Shown here: positions 1 to 6,128 of the stretch, in pieces | Numbering within the stretch: the first letter of the stretch is position 1 | How the letters are laid out: each line of letters starts with the position of its first letter | Assembly: GCA_003527885.1 (NCBI GenBank) | Contig: DPWB01000282.1 | Coordinates: 1-6,128 of the forward strand | DNA from: Candidatus Competibacteraceae bacterium | GTDB taxonomy: Bacteria > Pseudomonadota > Gammaproteobacteria > Competibacterales > Competibacteraceae | DNA: 6,128 bases | Direction: 5' to 3' | Position numbers and translations under genes: made by a program | The notes under the pieces: generated by a model | What the model saw: only the letters and a program-made list of their open reading frames with translations | The model's database searches: none | What the model was told of the DNA's origin: nothing

Positions 1-49
1 CTTCCGGGCCAATCCCGTCACCGGGGAGTAAGACAAGCTTCGCTTTCAT
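1..49 (-). CDS. leuB: 3-isopropylmalate dehydrogenase, N-terminal fragment (cut by window edge)
   Basis: Only the first 16 codons are inside the window, read leftward from an ATG at 49-47. They translate to MKAKLVLLPGDGIGPE, the opening beta strand and GDGIGPE loop typical of the beta-decarboxylating dehydrogenase family (LeuB, isocitrate and tartrate dehydrogenases). LeuB oxidatively decarboxylates 3-isopropylmalate with NAD+ in leucine synthesis, and in citramalate-using organisms also 3-methylmalate to 2-oxobutanoate. The choice of LeuB over other family members rests on context: cimA ends 37 bp upstream on the same strand, so the two are probably cotranscribed. The only Shine-Dalgarno-like bases are a GGGA about 11 nt before the ATG, in an otherwise A-rich stretch, so the ribosome site looks modest. 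The family assignment is firm for so short a piece; the exact member is inferred. Confidence 0.8.
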   Translation of the reverse strand, partial: MKAKLVLLPGDGIGPE

Positions 50-86
50 GATTTTTGTTTTCCCAAGAATACCGTTGCTGGGTGAC

Positions 87-1646
87 TCAATGGGCGACCG
101 ACAGCCCGTACTCCACCGCATCGACCAGCGCTTGCCAGGAGGCTTCGATGATGTTGGCGCTGGCGCCGACCGTGCTCCACAGCCGCGTGGTGTTGCGGGT
201 GTCGATCAAGACGCGGGTGATCGCCTCGGTGCCGTCCTGGCCGTCCAGAATACGCACCTTGTAATCGGCCAGATGGAAGGAGGCGATCTGCGGGTAATGC
301 CCCAGCAGCGCCTTGCGCAGGGCGATATCCAGCGCGTTGACCGGGCCGTTGCCCTCGGCGGCAGTATGCAGCACCTCGTCGCCGACCCTCACCTTGACCA
401 TGGCCTCGGCGAAGATGCCGCGCCCCTGACGGTGTTCGACGTTGACCAGAAAATCGATCAGCTCGAACAGCGGCCGGTAATCCGGCTGCTGGCGCTTGAG
501 CATCATCGCCACCGACGCCTCGGCGGCCTCGAAGGAAAAACCGCGCGCCTCCAGTTCCTTCACGTCGTTCAGCACGCCGACCACATCGGTCGCATCGCCG
601 ACATCGACACCGTGTTCTTCGGCCTTGCTCAAGATATTGGCCCGGCCCGACAGCGCGGAGACGACGACCCGCATCTTGTTGCCGACCTGTTCCGGCGCGA
701 CGTGCTGGTAGGACTGTTCGCAGCGGCGCATCGCCGCGACGTGCACACCGCCCTTGTGGGCGAAGGCGCTCTTGCCGACGTAGGGCAGGTGGTCGTTGGG
801 GGTGACGTTGGCGACCTCGTCGACAAAATGCGACAGCTCGGACAGTTTGTTCAGCCCACCCTCCGGCAAGCAGCGGCGGTTCATCTTGAGTTCCAGGTTC
901 GCCATGACCGAGCACAGGTTGGCGTTGCCGCAGCGTTCGCCGACGCCGTTGATGGTGCCTTGGACCTGAATGGCCCCCTCGCGCACCGCCATCAGCGCGT
1001 TGATGACCGCGCATTCGCCGTCGTTGTGGGTGTGGATGCCGAAGGGATGTCGGACCGTTTCTTTCATCCCGCGGAGAATTTTCTCCACTTCCCACGGGAG
1101 GCTGCCGCCGTTGGTGTCGCACAGCACCAGGGTTTCCGCCCCGCCCCGGACCGCCGCCTTCAGCGTTTCGAGCGCGTAGGACGGGTCGGCCTTGTAGCCG
1201 TCGAAGAAATGTTCGGCGTCGTAAATCACCCGCCGGCCGGCGGCGCGCAGATAGGCGATGGATTGCTCGATGACGCGCAGGTTGTCATCCAAGGTCGTAA
1301 GCAACACCTCGGTAACGTGCAGGTTCCAGGTTTTGCCGAACAAGGTGCAAACCGGGGTTTGCGCCTCGATCAACGCCCGGATGTTGGCGTCGTCCTCCGG
1401 GCCGCCCTTGACCCGGCAGGTCGAGCCAAAGGCGGCGATCAGCGCGGTTTTCCATTCCAGGTCGCGGGCGCGCTCGAAAAACTCGGCGTCCTTGGGGTTG
1501 GAGCCGGGCCAGCCGCCTTCGATGAAGGCCACGCCCAACTCGTCCAGCCGCCGGGCCACGCGGATCTTGTCGTAACCGGACAAGGTAAACCCTTCGCTCT
1601 GGGTTCCATCGCGCAGGGTGGTGTCGTAAATTTGAATGAGTGACAT
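87..1646 (-). CDS. cimA: Citramalate synthase (complete, 519 aa)
   Basis: Predicted to condense pyruvate with acetyl-CoA to (R)-citramalate, the first step of the threonine-independent route to 2-oxobutanoate and isoleucine, in the cytoplasm. The N-terminal TIM-barrel HMGL-like domain (about residues 4-280) carries the family signature TLRDGTQSEGF at 10-20, with the catalytic R12 and metal-ligand D13. HTHND is at 205-209 (metal ligands H205 and H207), and NGVGERCGNANL at 233-244 supplies N241. The C-terminal LeuA-type regulatory domain (about 390-519) includes GNGPVNALD at 432-440; in this family that domain mediates feedback inhibition, usually by isoleucine. Length and the SEGF variant after the TLRDGTQ signature fit CimA (TIGR00977-type) rather than LeuA or homocitrate synthase. 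The ATG at 1646-1644 is chosen because homology begins there; an in-frame GTG at 1712 would add 22 residues unlike the family. No strong Shine-Dalgarno sequence precedes either start. leuB follows after 37 bp, indicating an operon. Confidence 0.93.
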   Translation of the reverse strand: MSLIQIYDTTLRDGTQSEGFTLSGYDKIRVARRLDELGVAFIEGGWPGSNPKDAEFFERARDLEWKTALIAAFGSTCRVKGGPEDDANIRALIEAQTPVCTLFGKTWNLHVTEVLLTTLDDNLRVIEQSIAYLRAAGRRVIYDAEHFFDGYKADPSYALETLKAAVRGGAETLVLCDTNGGSLPWEVEKILRGMKETVRHPFGIHTHNDGECAVINALMAVREGAIQVQGTINGVGERCGNANLCSVMANLELKMNRRCLPEGGLNKLSELSHFVDEVANVTPNDHLPYVGKSAFAHKGGVHVAAMRRCEQSYQHVAPEQVGNKMRVVVSALSGRANILSKAEEHGVDVGDATDVVGVLNDVKELEARGFSFEAAEASVAMMLKRQQPDYRPLFELIDFLVNVEHRQGRGIFAEAMVKVRVGDEVLHTAAEGNGPVNALDIALRKALLGHYPQIASFHLADYKVRILDGQDGTEAITRVLIDTRNTTRLWSTVGASANIIEASWQALVDAVEYGLSVAH

Positions 1647-1837
1647 AGATTTATCTTGAGGATTCAAAGGCGGCAATCGCTTTTCCAACGCTTGGGATAG
1701 GCTCCGATCCACCCATCGCGCCAGATAGTCGGACTCTATTTAAAAAGCGGCGGTTTGGAGAATCGGATCGTTGGGTAAACGGTGGATTTTCCCATACTTT
1801 CAGAAGAACAGGAAATTCAAGCGTCCCGCAATTGATT
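1647..1837 (-). promoter_or_regulatory. 191-bp intergenic leader upstream of cimA
   Basis: This is the only sizeable non-coding gap in the window, between the stop of the large helical protein and cimA. It is more AT-rich than the flanking genes, as expected for a promoter or leader. A promoter for cimA-leuB is inferred because the upstream genes are functionally unrelated. I see no GC-rich hairpin followed by a T-run on the minus strand, so read-through from the upstream pair remains possible. There is an imperfect dyad (GGGAAAA, 7-base spacer, TTTACCC read on the minus strand) at 1793-1773 that could be an operator but is short. Two tiny frames occur, of 19 codons (1795-1736) and 21 codons (1716-1651). 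Neither has a run of Ile, Leu or Val codons, so peptide-mediated attenuation is not supported. Confidence 0.4.
1791..1820 (-). promoter_or_regulatory. Weak sigma-70-like promoter candidate for cimA
   Basis: Read on the minus strand, TTGAAT (1820-1815) is followed after 18 bases by TATGGG (1796-1791). The -35 element matches 4 of 6 consensus bases and the -10 only 3 of 6, with one base more than the ideal spacing. It begins only 17 bases past the stop of the upstream gene and about 150 bases before the cimA start, leaving a long leader. It is the best pair I could find by eye in the gap, but a match of this quality can arise by chance. Confidence 0.18.
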
Positions 1838-4800
1838 TCAAAGCCGCCCCAACGCCGCCACGGCCATTACCTGTAGGGGTGGCTGATCGGCCGGGCCGCA
1901 GCGCGCGACCACCATGCGCGCCTTGTCGCGGGTGACCGATTTTTTCTTCGCCGCCGCCAGTTGCTCCAGTTGCCGTCGGGCGTTCGGGTCGGTCACGGCT
2001 CGCCGCGTTTCATTCAGGATATCAGCGAGCCGCTCCAACATCAGTGAGAGCTTGCGGGGGGAAAATTCCGCCACGCCGCCACCGATGACCCGCTCCGACG
2101 CCAGCAACACCGTCGCCCGCCCCGCTTCTCCGGTCGCGACCAACGAGGCCAGCGCTTGATCCAATTGCGCGTACCCCTTGTCCGTGACCTTGATCTGGTC
2201 GGCCAGCGCCCCGGCAAGATCGGAGGGACTGGCGCGGCCATCGTGGAGCGCTTGCGCCAACAGATCGACGCCGTTTTCTCGTTGCGTCGGCTGAGTGGCC
2301 AGCAACCCTACGGTCATCTGCCCCAGATGCGGGCGGACATCCACCTGTGGCTGCTTGCCCTGCGCCAGCATCGCTGCGGTGAGGTCTCGGTAATAATCAT
2401 CCTTGCGGTTCTGGCGGCACAATCCGGCCTCGAAGAACCGTTGCGCCAGCGGCGGAAAGCGAAAGACATGATCCGCAATGATCTGGGGCGTTGCAAAATG
2501 CTGGGTGTTCACCAGCACATACGGCCACAGGCAGGGATGGGAGGTCTCCTGATCAAACGGGGTGAACAACGAGGCCGAGAAGGGTTCCACCCGCTTTTCG
2601 GTCACCGGCTGGGGCGCGAACAGCAATTCGGCCAGCAGGCTGGCGCGCAATTGCTGTTCCTGAAACATTCTGCTGAACCAGCCGCGCGCCGAGGACAGCC
2701 GCTCCAGCAGCCTGGGCGCGCGCCCGCTGATACCGGCATCCTTCAGCCCGAAGCGGCAACGCAACGCCGCGCCGAACAGGCGGAATGCCGCATTCTCGAC
2801 CGCATGGGGGTCGTGTCGAAAAATTTTAGCCTTCAACGTCTCGACCAACCTGCCGCCGTCTCCCAAATCACCGGACAGGGCATAAAACAGCGGTTCGGTC
2901 GGCGGCTGCTTTTCAAAACGCCGCAACAGCCGTTCAAGCGCGGCTTCGGCCTCCGCCGGTGGGGCCAAGGCCAGGGTCAGATTCTCGACCAGCACGGCGT
3001 CCAGCTTGCCCAGTTCCAGCCTCGACCAAGCATCGGCGCGTTGGCCGGGCAAATCCGGCAAGCGATAAAGCGCTGCGCCCAACTCATCGGCATAAAACAA
3101 CGGCGCGGGCAGCGCGTTGAACCGCTCGGCAAACACGGCTGGCGACAGCCAACCGGCGGCGTGGGTCGGCGTGGACAGCAAGCGGTCGTGGCCGGCGGCC
3201 ATGAGCGCGGCCACATGCCGCAACCGCCGCCGCTGGGCCGGCCTGAACTGGCTGTCGAGCAACTGCCCGCCTCGGCTGTTTTTGGGAAAGCTCGGCAACG
3301 CCTCCCCGCGCCAGGCTCGCGCCAGACCAAGCGCCGCCAGCTCTTGTCCCCGCCCCCACCAATCGCTCCCCGCCAGCGATCCTTGTCGCCACTCTTCCTG
3401 CCTCTCCAACAGGGGACCGAGAATCGCCGTGATGCGCGCGGAATGGGCCGATGGCGCGAAGCGCAACAGCCCAGCCAGAATGCGCTCGTAATCGGCTTGG
3501 GTCAAAACCCGATCTCGAACATTGACAATGCCCAGCGCCACCGCTTCAGCCGTCTCGTGCAACACGAAATCAGGCGGCGACAGCGCGGCGGAATGATCGG
3601 GCGTTTTCACCCCCAATTCGTCGCAGCGACCGGTCGCCAGATAGTTTTCCAGGTATGTCAGCCGCTGGCTCCACACGCTCTCGCCAGAATGCTCAGCCAC
3701 CCGTTGCCGCAGCGTCGCCACCGCCGCCAGCACCTCGGAACGCCCGTCTCCCGATGCTTCGGCGAGGCCGGTTTCCCGCACGGCGGGCGCTTCGGCAAGC
3801 AGATGGGCAATCGGGCCAAGCTCGGTCGCGGGCAGTGCCGCCGCCGTTTCCTGTAATTGCCGCCGCATCTCCTCACCAAGCTGCTCTGGCTGCAAACCCC
3901 CAAGCCAACGCAGCAGTTCGGCCCGCAGCGCGGCGTGAGGGCTGCTCAAGCCGCCCACCGCCGCGCTGATGCCCGGCGCGATCCAATCGGCATGGCGTTT
4001 GACCTGCTTTTTCAGCAGCCGCAAGGCCGATTTCGCCAACGCTTGTACCGGATTGCGCAGACCGTATTCAAAGGCATTCAGTAACTCCATCGCCCGACTG
4101 GCGTCGTCCAGAAAATGCTGCTCCACGATCCGAAACGCCAGCTTGCCAGCCGCTGGGGCGGGAGCATTCAGCAGGTCGATGAACGATCCCGCATGTTCGC
4201 GGATCTCGGCGGCGGTCGGGGCCAGCCGGTCAAACAAATCAAGCCAGCATTTGGCGACGCTGGGCCGCAGCGGGCTTTGCAGTTTGCGCAGGATCAGCGC
4301 CAGCAGATCGGCGCGCGGCAGGCTGCCGTCACCGAGCCGCCGCAACAAGGTTTCGACGACCCTGACATCGAACAACGGCTCGAAAAACCCCTCTTGGGCC
4401 GGCGATTCATATTCCAAACCGGCCAGGATCATGGCGGAGTCGAAGCCCTTCAGCGCGTGGCTGAAAAATCCATCCCGCCGCATCGCCATGCCGACGTAAG
4501 GAGCCAGAGTCTCCCCCCAGTCGGGATGTTGCTGGCGCGCTTCCAGCATCAGCCGCGCCACGCCCTGATCGCCGCCGGTAAACCGCGCCCGACTCAACAC
4601 CTGCTCGAACACGTTCGCCAAGGCGTCGCCGATCCACGGTTCCGGCCGATCCAACAATACCCGGCCCGCGTACAGAACGAACTTTTGCGTTCGCACCGGT
4701 TGCCGAGAACTGGCTTTGAAAGCGCCCGCCACACCAGCCTTGCCCGCCAACCCCGCCCGCAGCAGGTTCAGCCGGCTGTAGAACGCCATCAAGGAACCGT

Positions 4801-5116
4801 AAGCGCGTTGCTGAAACAAGCCTCCCTGCAACGCCTGAGGATTGTTGAGCGCGCCCGGCGCGGCCAGGGAAGTCGCCTGATCGCGCAGAAAACCGACTGG
4901 ATCGTCTTGGATGGCCCGATAAAGGTCGGTCAACTTGACCGGCCGCGCGTCCAGTTGGTAACGGCAGGCGCGTTGCAGCACCTTGAACAGTTCCTCGAAC
5001 TCCGCGAACAGCGCCTTGCGCCGCTCGGCGGTCAGCGGTCGCAGCAACTCCCGCAAGCGGTCGTCGTCGCCCTGAAACAATTCGCGCAGCAGGGTTTGAA
5101 ATACGGCTTCGCTCAT
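1838..5116 (-). CDS. Large helical-repeat protein, DUF6493/DUF7824/DUF7825-like, function unknown (1092 aa)
   Basis: No function is known. The protein is leucine- and alanine-rich and appears almost entirely helical, with no signal peptide, membrane segment or obvious catalytic or metal motif; its few cysteines are scattered. The N-terminus (about 1-50) has the pattern of a short helix, a GDDDRLRELLRPL repeat and an ERRKALF helix that I associate with the start of DUF6493 proteins. Residues about 340-410 look like HEAT/ARM helical pairs. The segment at 646-666 (LLSTPTHAAGWLSPAVFAERF) resembles the conserved 'PTH..GW(I/L)(D/S)P..(L/F)..R' stretch of the same group. The C-terminal 935-1070 is another helical-repeat block, ending in a Lys/Arg-rich helix (about 1056-1067). 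The start is the ATG at 5116, which overlaps the stop of the SWIM gene as ATGA; an in-frame extension to 5206 would lie inside that gene and is rejected. Tight coupling suggests the two products act together. Family assignment is from memory of conserved patterns, not a search. Confidence 0.6.
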   Translation of the reverse strand: MSEAVFQTLLRELFQGDDDRLRELLRPLTAERRKALFAEFEELFKVLQRACRYQLDARPVKLTDLYRAIQDDPVGFLRDQATSLAAPGALNNPQALQGGLFQQRAYGSLMAFYSRLNLLRAGLAGKAGVAGAFKASSRQPVRTQKFVLYAGRVLLDRPEPWIGDALANVFEQVLSRARFTGGDQGVARLMLEARQQHPDWGETLAPYVGMAMRRDGFFSHALKGFDSAMILAGLEYESPAQEGFFEPLFDVRVVETLLRRLGDGSLPRADLLALILRKLQSPLRPSVAKCWLDLFDRLAPTAAEIREHAGSFIDLLNAPAPAAGKLAFRIVEQHFLDDASRAMELLNAFEYGLRNPVQALAKSALRLLKKQVKRHADWIAPGISAAVGGLSSPHAALRAELLRWLGGLQPEQLGEEMRRQLQETAAALPATELGPIAHLLAEAPAVRETGLAEASGDGRSEVLAAVATLRQRVAEHSGESVWSQRLTYLENYLATGRCDELGVKTPDHSAALSPPDFVLHETAEAVALGIVNVRDRVLTQADYERILAGLLRFAPSAHSARITAILGPLLERQEEWRQGSLAGSDWWGRGQELAALGLARAWRGEALPSFPKNSRGGQLLDSQFRPAQRRRLRHVAALMAAGHDRLLSTPTHAAGWLSPAVFAERFNALPAPLFYADELGAALYRLPDLPGQRADAWSRLELGKLDAVLVENLTLALAPPAEAEAALERLLRRFEKQPPTEPLFYALSGDLGDGGRLVETLKAKIFRHDPHAVENAAFRLFGAALRCRFGLKDAGISGRAPRLLERLSSARGWFSRMFQEQQLRASLLAELLFAPQPVTEKRVEPFSASLFTPFDQETSHPCLWPYVLVNTQHFATPQIIADHVFRFPPLAQRFFEAGLCRQNRKDDYYRDLTAAMLAQGKQPQVDVRPHLGQMTVGLLATQPTQRENGVDLLAQALHDGRASPSDLAGALADQIKVTDKGYAQLDQALASLVATGEAGRATVLLASERVIGGGVAEFSPRKLSLMLERLADILNETRRAVTDPNARRQLEQLAAAKKKSVTRDKARMVVARCGPADQPPLQVMAVAALGRL

Positions 5117-6128
5117 CCGGCTTGCTCGGCGACAAAACGTAAGGCCAACAGGTGCTTGCAGGGGCCACGCCGCAAATCGTGCTTTTGAATCCACGGACAG
5201 GTGCAATGGCCTTCCCGCAAATAGCCGTCCGCATCGACCCGCAGGCTCGCCTGGTAATAGCCGCTCTCGCCGCGCACCCAGCCCTTGGCGCTCAATGCAC
5301 CATCGCGCCGCTCACACTGTTCGATCTCGACCGCCTGTTTGGCCAATAGCGCCCGCGAACCTTGCAACCGCTCCGGCTGTTTCTTGGCGTCCAGCAAAAA
5401 CGGTAACTGCCGGTAAAAATAGCGGTCGCGATCCCGGTCGAAGCCCAGCAACCCTTGCTGGGACAACCGATCCACGATCTCGCTGGCGTAAGGCAAGGGC
5501 AAATCCTGATGTTGGGCCAGATCGGCGATGGTGAATTGATTGAGGTGATAGGCGGCGGCGCGGGCCAAGGCCAGATCGGCCTCATCCAGTTCCACCGCTC
5601 GCAACTGGCGCAGTGCGTCGCCATCGCCGGAAAAACCGTGGGCCGCCGCGCCCGATAGCCCCAGCGTGAACTGCGCCACGCCGGCGTCCGCCACCCACAG
5701 CGACGCGCCGGTGGCTTCGGTTCGATAGACCCGCAACTTTTGTAAATCCGGCAGCACCGCGTGCAGCAAGCGCAAACGCTGGCCGTCGGTTACGGCGATG
5801 AAGCCGTCCTTGCCGGCGGGCTGGCGGTGCAGGATTTCCGGCTTGTGGCGCTTCGGAACCAGATACAGCACACCCTGGGTCTTGGCGGGAATTTGGGTCA
5901 GCAGTTGGCCGGCGGTCAGCCGATCCAGCTCGAATAACGGTTGCGCCTGCCGCTGCACCGCCTGCACCTGCAAGAAGCCCTTGATCCAGCGCTCCGGCAG
6001 CTTGACCTTGTGCTCGACCGCCGCGCCGTGCTGGGTCTGAAGCGTGACCGACTGTTCACCCATCTCGAAATGGGCCGGCTTGCCGGGCCGCAGTTGCGCC
6101 AAATGGTTGAGGAAGGGGCCGTTGAAAT
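5113..6128 (-). CDS. SWIM zinc-finger protein with winged-helix-like segment (N-terminus beyond window)
   Basis: The reading frame is open to the right edge, so the true start lies outside; 337 residues are visible. The C-terminus carries a clear SWIM motif, C-T-C, 12 residues, then C-K-H (visible residues 308-325, bases 5205-5152), in the context CTCPWIQKHD...RRGPCKHLLALR. SWIM fingers bind zinc and are known for DNA or protein contacts. Before it, about residues 193-240, a segment reading FTIADLAQHQDLPLPYASEI, then a VDRLSQQGLLGFD helix-turn and a beta-like DRYFYRQLPF, looks like a winged helix. The upstream half (about 1-180) is alpha/beta sequence I cannot assign. A TTG at 6102 is not a credible start because the frame continues through it into FNGPFLNHL. 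The gene's TGA overlaps the ATG of the next gene (ATGA), indicating translational coupling. Proteins of this architecture commonly neighbour MoxR AAA+ and VWA-domain genes, as with E. coli YehQ; the function here is not known. Confidence 0.8.
   Translation of the reverse strand, partial: FNGPFLNHLAQLRPGKPAHFEMGEQSVTLQTQHGAAVEHKVKLPERWIKGFLQVQAVQRQAQPLFELDRLTAGQLLTQIPAKTQGVLYLVPKRHKPEILHRQPAGKDGFIAVTDGQRLRLLHAVLPDLQKLRVYRTEATGASLWVADAGVAQFTLGLSGAAAHGFSGDGDALRQLRAVELDEADLALARAAAYHLNQFTIADLAQHQDLPLPYASEIVDRLSQQGLLGFDRDRDRYFYRQLPFLLDAKKQPERLQGSRALLAKQAVEIEQCERRDGALSAKGWVRGESGYYQASLRVDADGYLREGHCTCPWIQKHDLRRGPCKHLLALRFVAEQAG

Noticed and set aside
46..1122. 358-codon frame on the minus strand, offset from cimA
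   Set aside because: It is Arg/Gly/Gln-rich low-complexity translation inside cimA in another frame, with no domain; it is an out-of-frame shadow.
48..1643. 531-codon open frame on the plus strand
   Set aside because: It lies wholly antisense to cimA, whose catalytic motifs are unmistakable. Long antisense frames are common opposite GC-rich genes, and the translation has no recognisable domain.
1644..1712. Upstream GTG start at 1712 for cimA
   Set aside because: The extra 22 residues have no family counterpart, the GTG lacks a ribosome site, and homology begins at the ATG at 1646.
1651..1795. Branched-chain amino-acid attenuator upstream of cimA
   Set aside because: The tiny frames contain only one and two Ile codons, there are no consecutive regulatory codons, and no terminator hairpin follows.
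2156..3856. 566-codon open frame on the plus strand
   Set aside because: It is antisense to the 1092-residue helical protein gene. Its translation is rich in Gln, Arg, Gly and Pro, typical of a shadow frame, and no family pattern is visible.
4115..5188. 357-codon open frame on the plus strand
   Set aside because: It overlaps two minus-strand genes across their ATGA junction and has Arg/Gln-rich shadow composition, with no motif.
4407..5234. 275-codon frame on the minus strand, offset from the large helical protein gene
   Set aside because: It is an out-of-frame shadow of the SWIM and helical protein genes; the Arg/Gly-rich translation shows no homology.
1..6128. CRISPR array, insertion sequence, tRNA or rRNA gene
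   Set aside because: No spaced direct repeats, transposase-like frame, terminal inverted repeats, cloverleaf or rRNA-like sequence is visible; nearly the whole window is accounted for by four protein genes.

Overview
The window is GC-rich and tightly coded. All four supportable genes lie on the minus strand, so transcription runs from right (6128) to left (1). GC-rich codon use and the pairing of citramalate synthase with a LeuB-type dehydrogenase suggest a proteobacterium. A gammaproteobacterium is plausible, but there is no rRNA or other marker here to fix the taxonomy.

Right part (6128 to 1838): a two-gene unit of unclear function. The first gene is cut by the right edge. It encodes a protein with a winged-helix-like segment and a C-terminal SWIM zinc finger (CxC...CxH). 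Its stop overlaps, as ATGA, the start of a 1092-residue, mostly helical cytoplasmic protein that resembles the DUF6493/DUF7824/DUF7825 group of uncharacterised HEAT-like repeat proteins. In other bacteria, SWIM proteins of this type sit near MoxR-family AAA+ ATPases and von Willebrand A domain proteins (compare the E. coli yehL/yehM/yehP/yehQ neighbourhood). No ATPase or VWA gene is present in this window. Any such partner would have to lie to the right of it, because the gene downstream is an unrelated biosynthetic gene.

Middle (1837 to 1647): a 191-bp intergenic gap. It has no clear intrinsic terminator. It contains a weak promoter-like sequence, an imperfect dyad and two tiny reading frames that are probably fortuitous. 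It separates the SWIM unit from the amino-acid genes.

Left part (1646 to 1): cimA, citramalate synthase, complete at 519 residues, followed 37 bp later by the first 16 codons of leuB (3-isopropylmalate dehydrogenase). Together they suggest isoleucine precursor synthesis by the pyruvate/citramalate route: CimA makes citramalate, LeuCD (not in the window) isomerises it, and LeuB oxidises it to 2-oxobutanoate. LeuB would also serve leucine synthesis.

The most interesting part is the SWIM plus giant-helical-protein pair. It is best described as a member of a known but functionally uncharacterised gene neighbourhood rather than a wholly new system.
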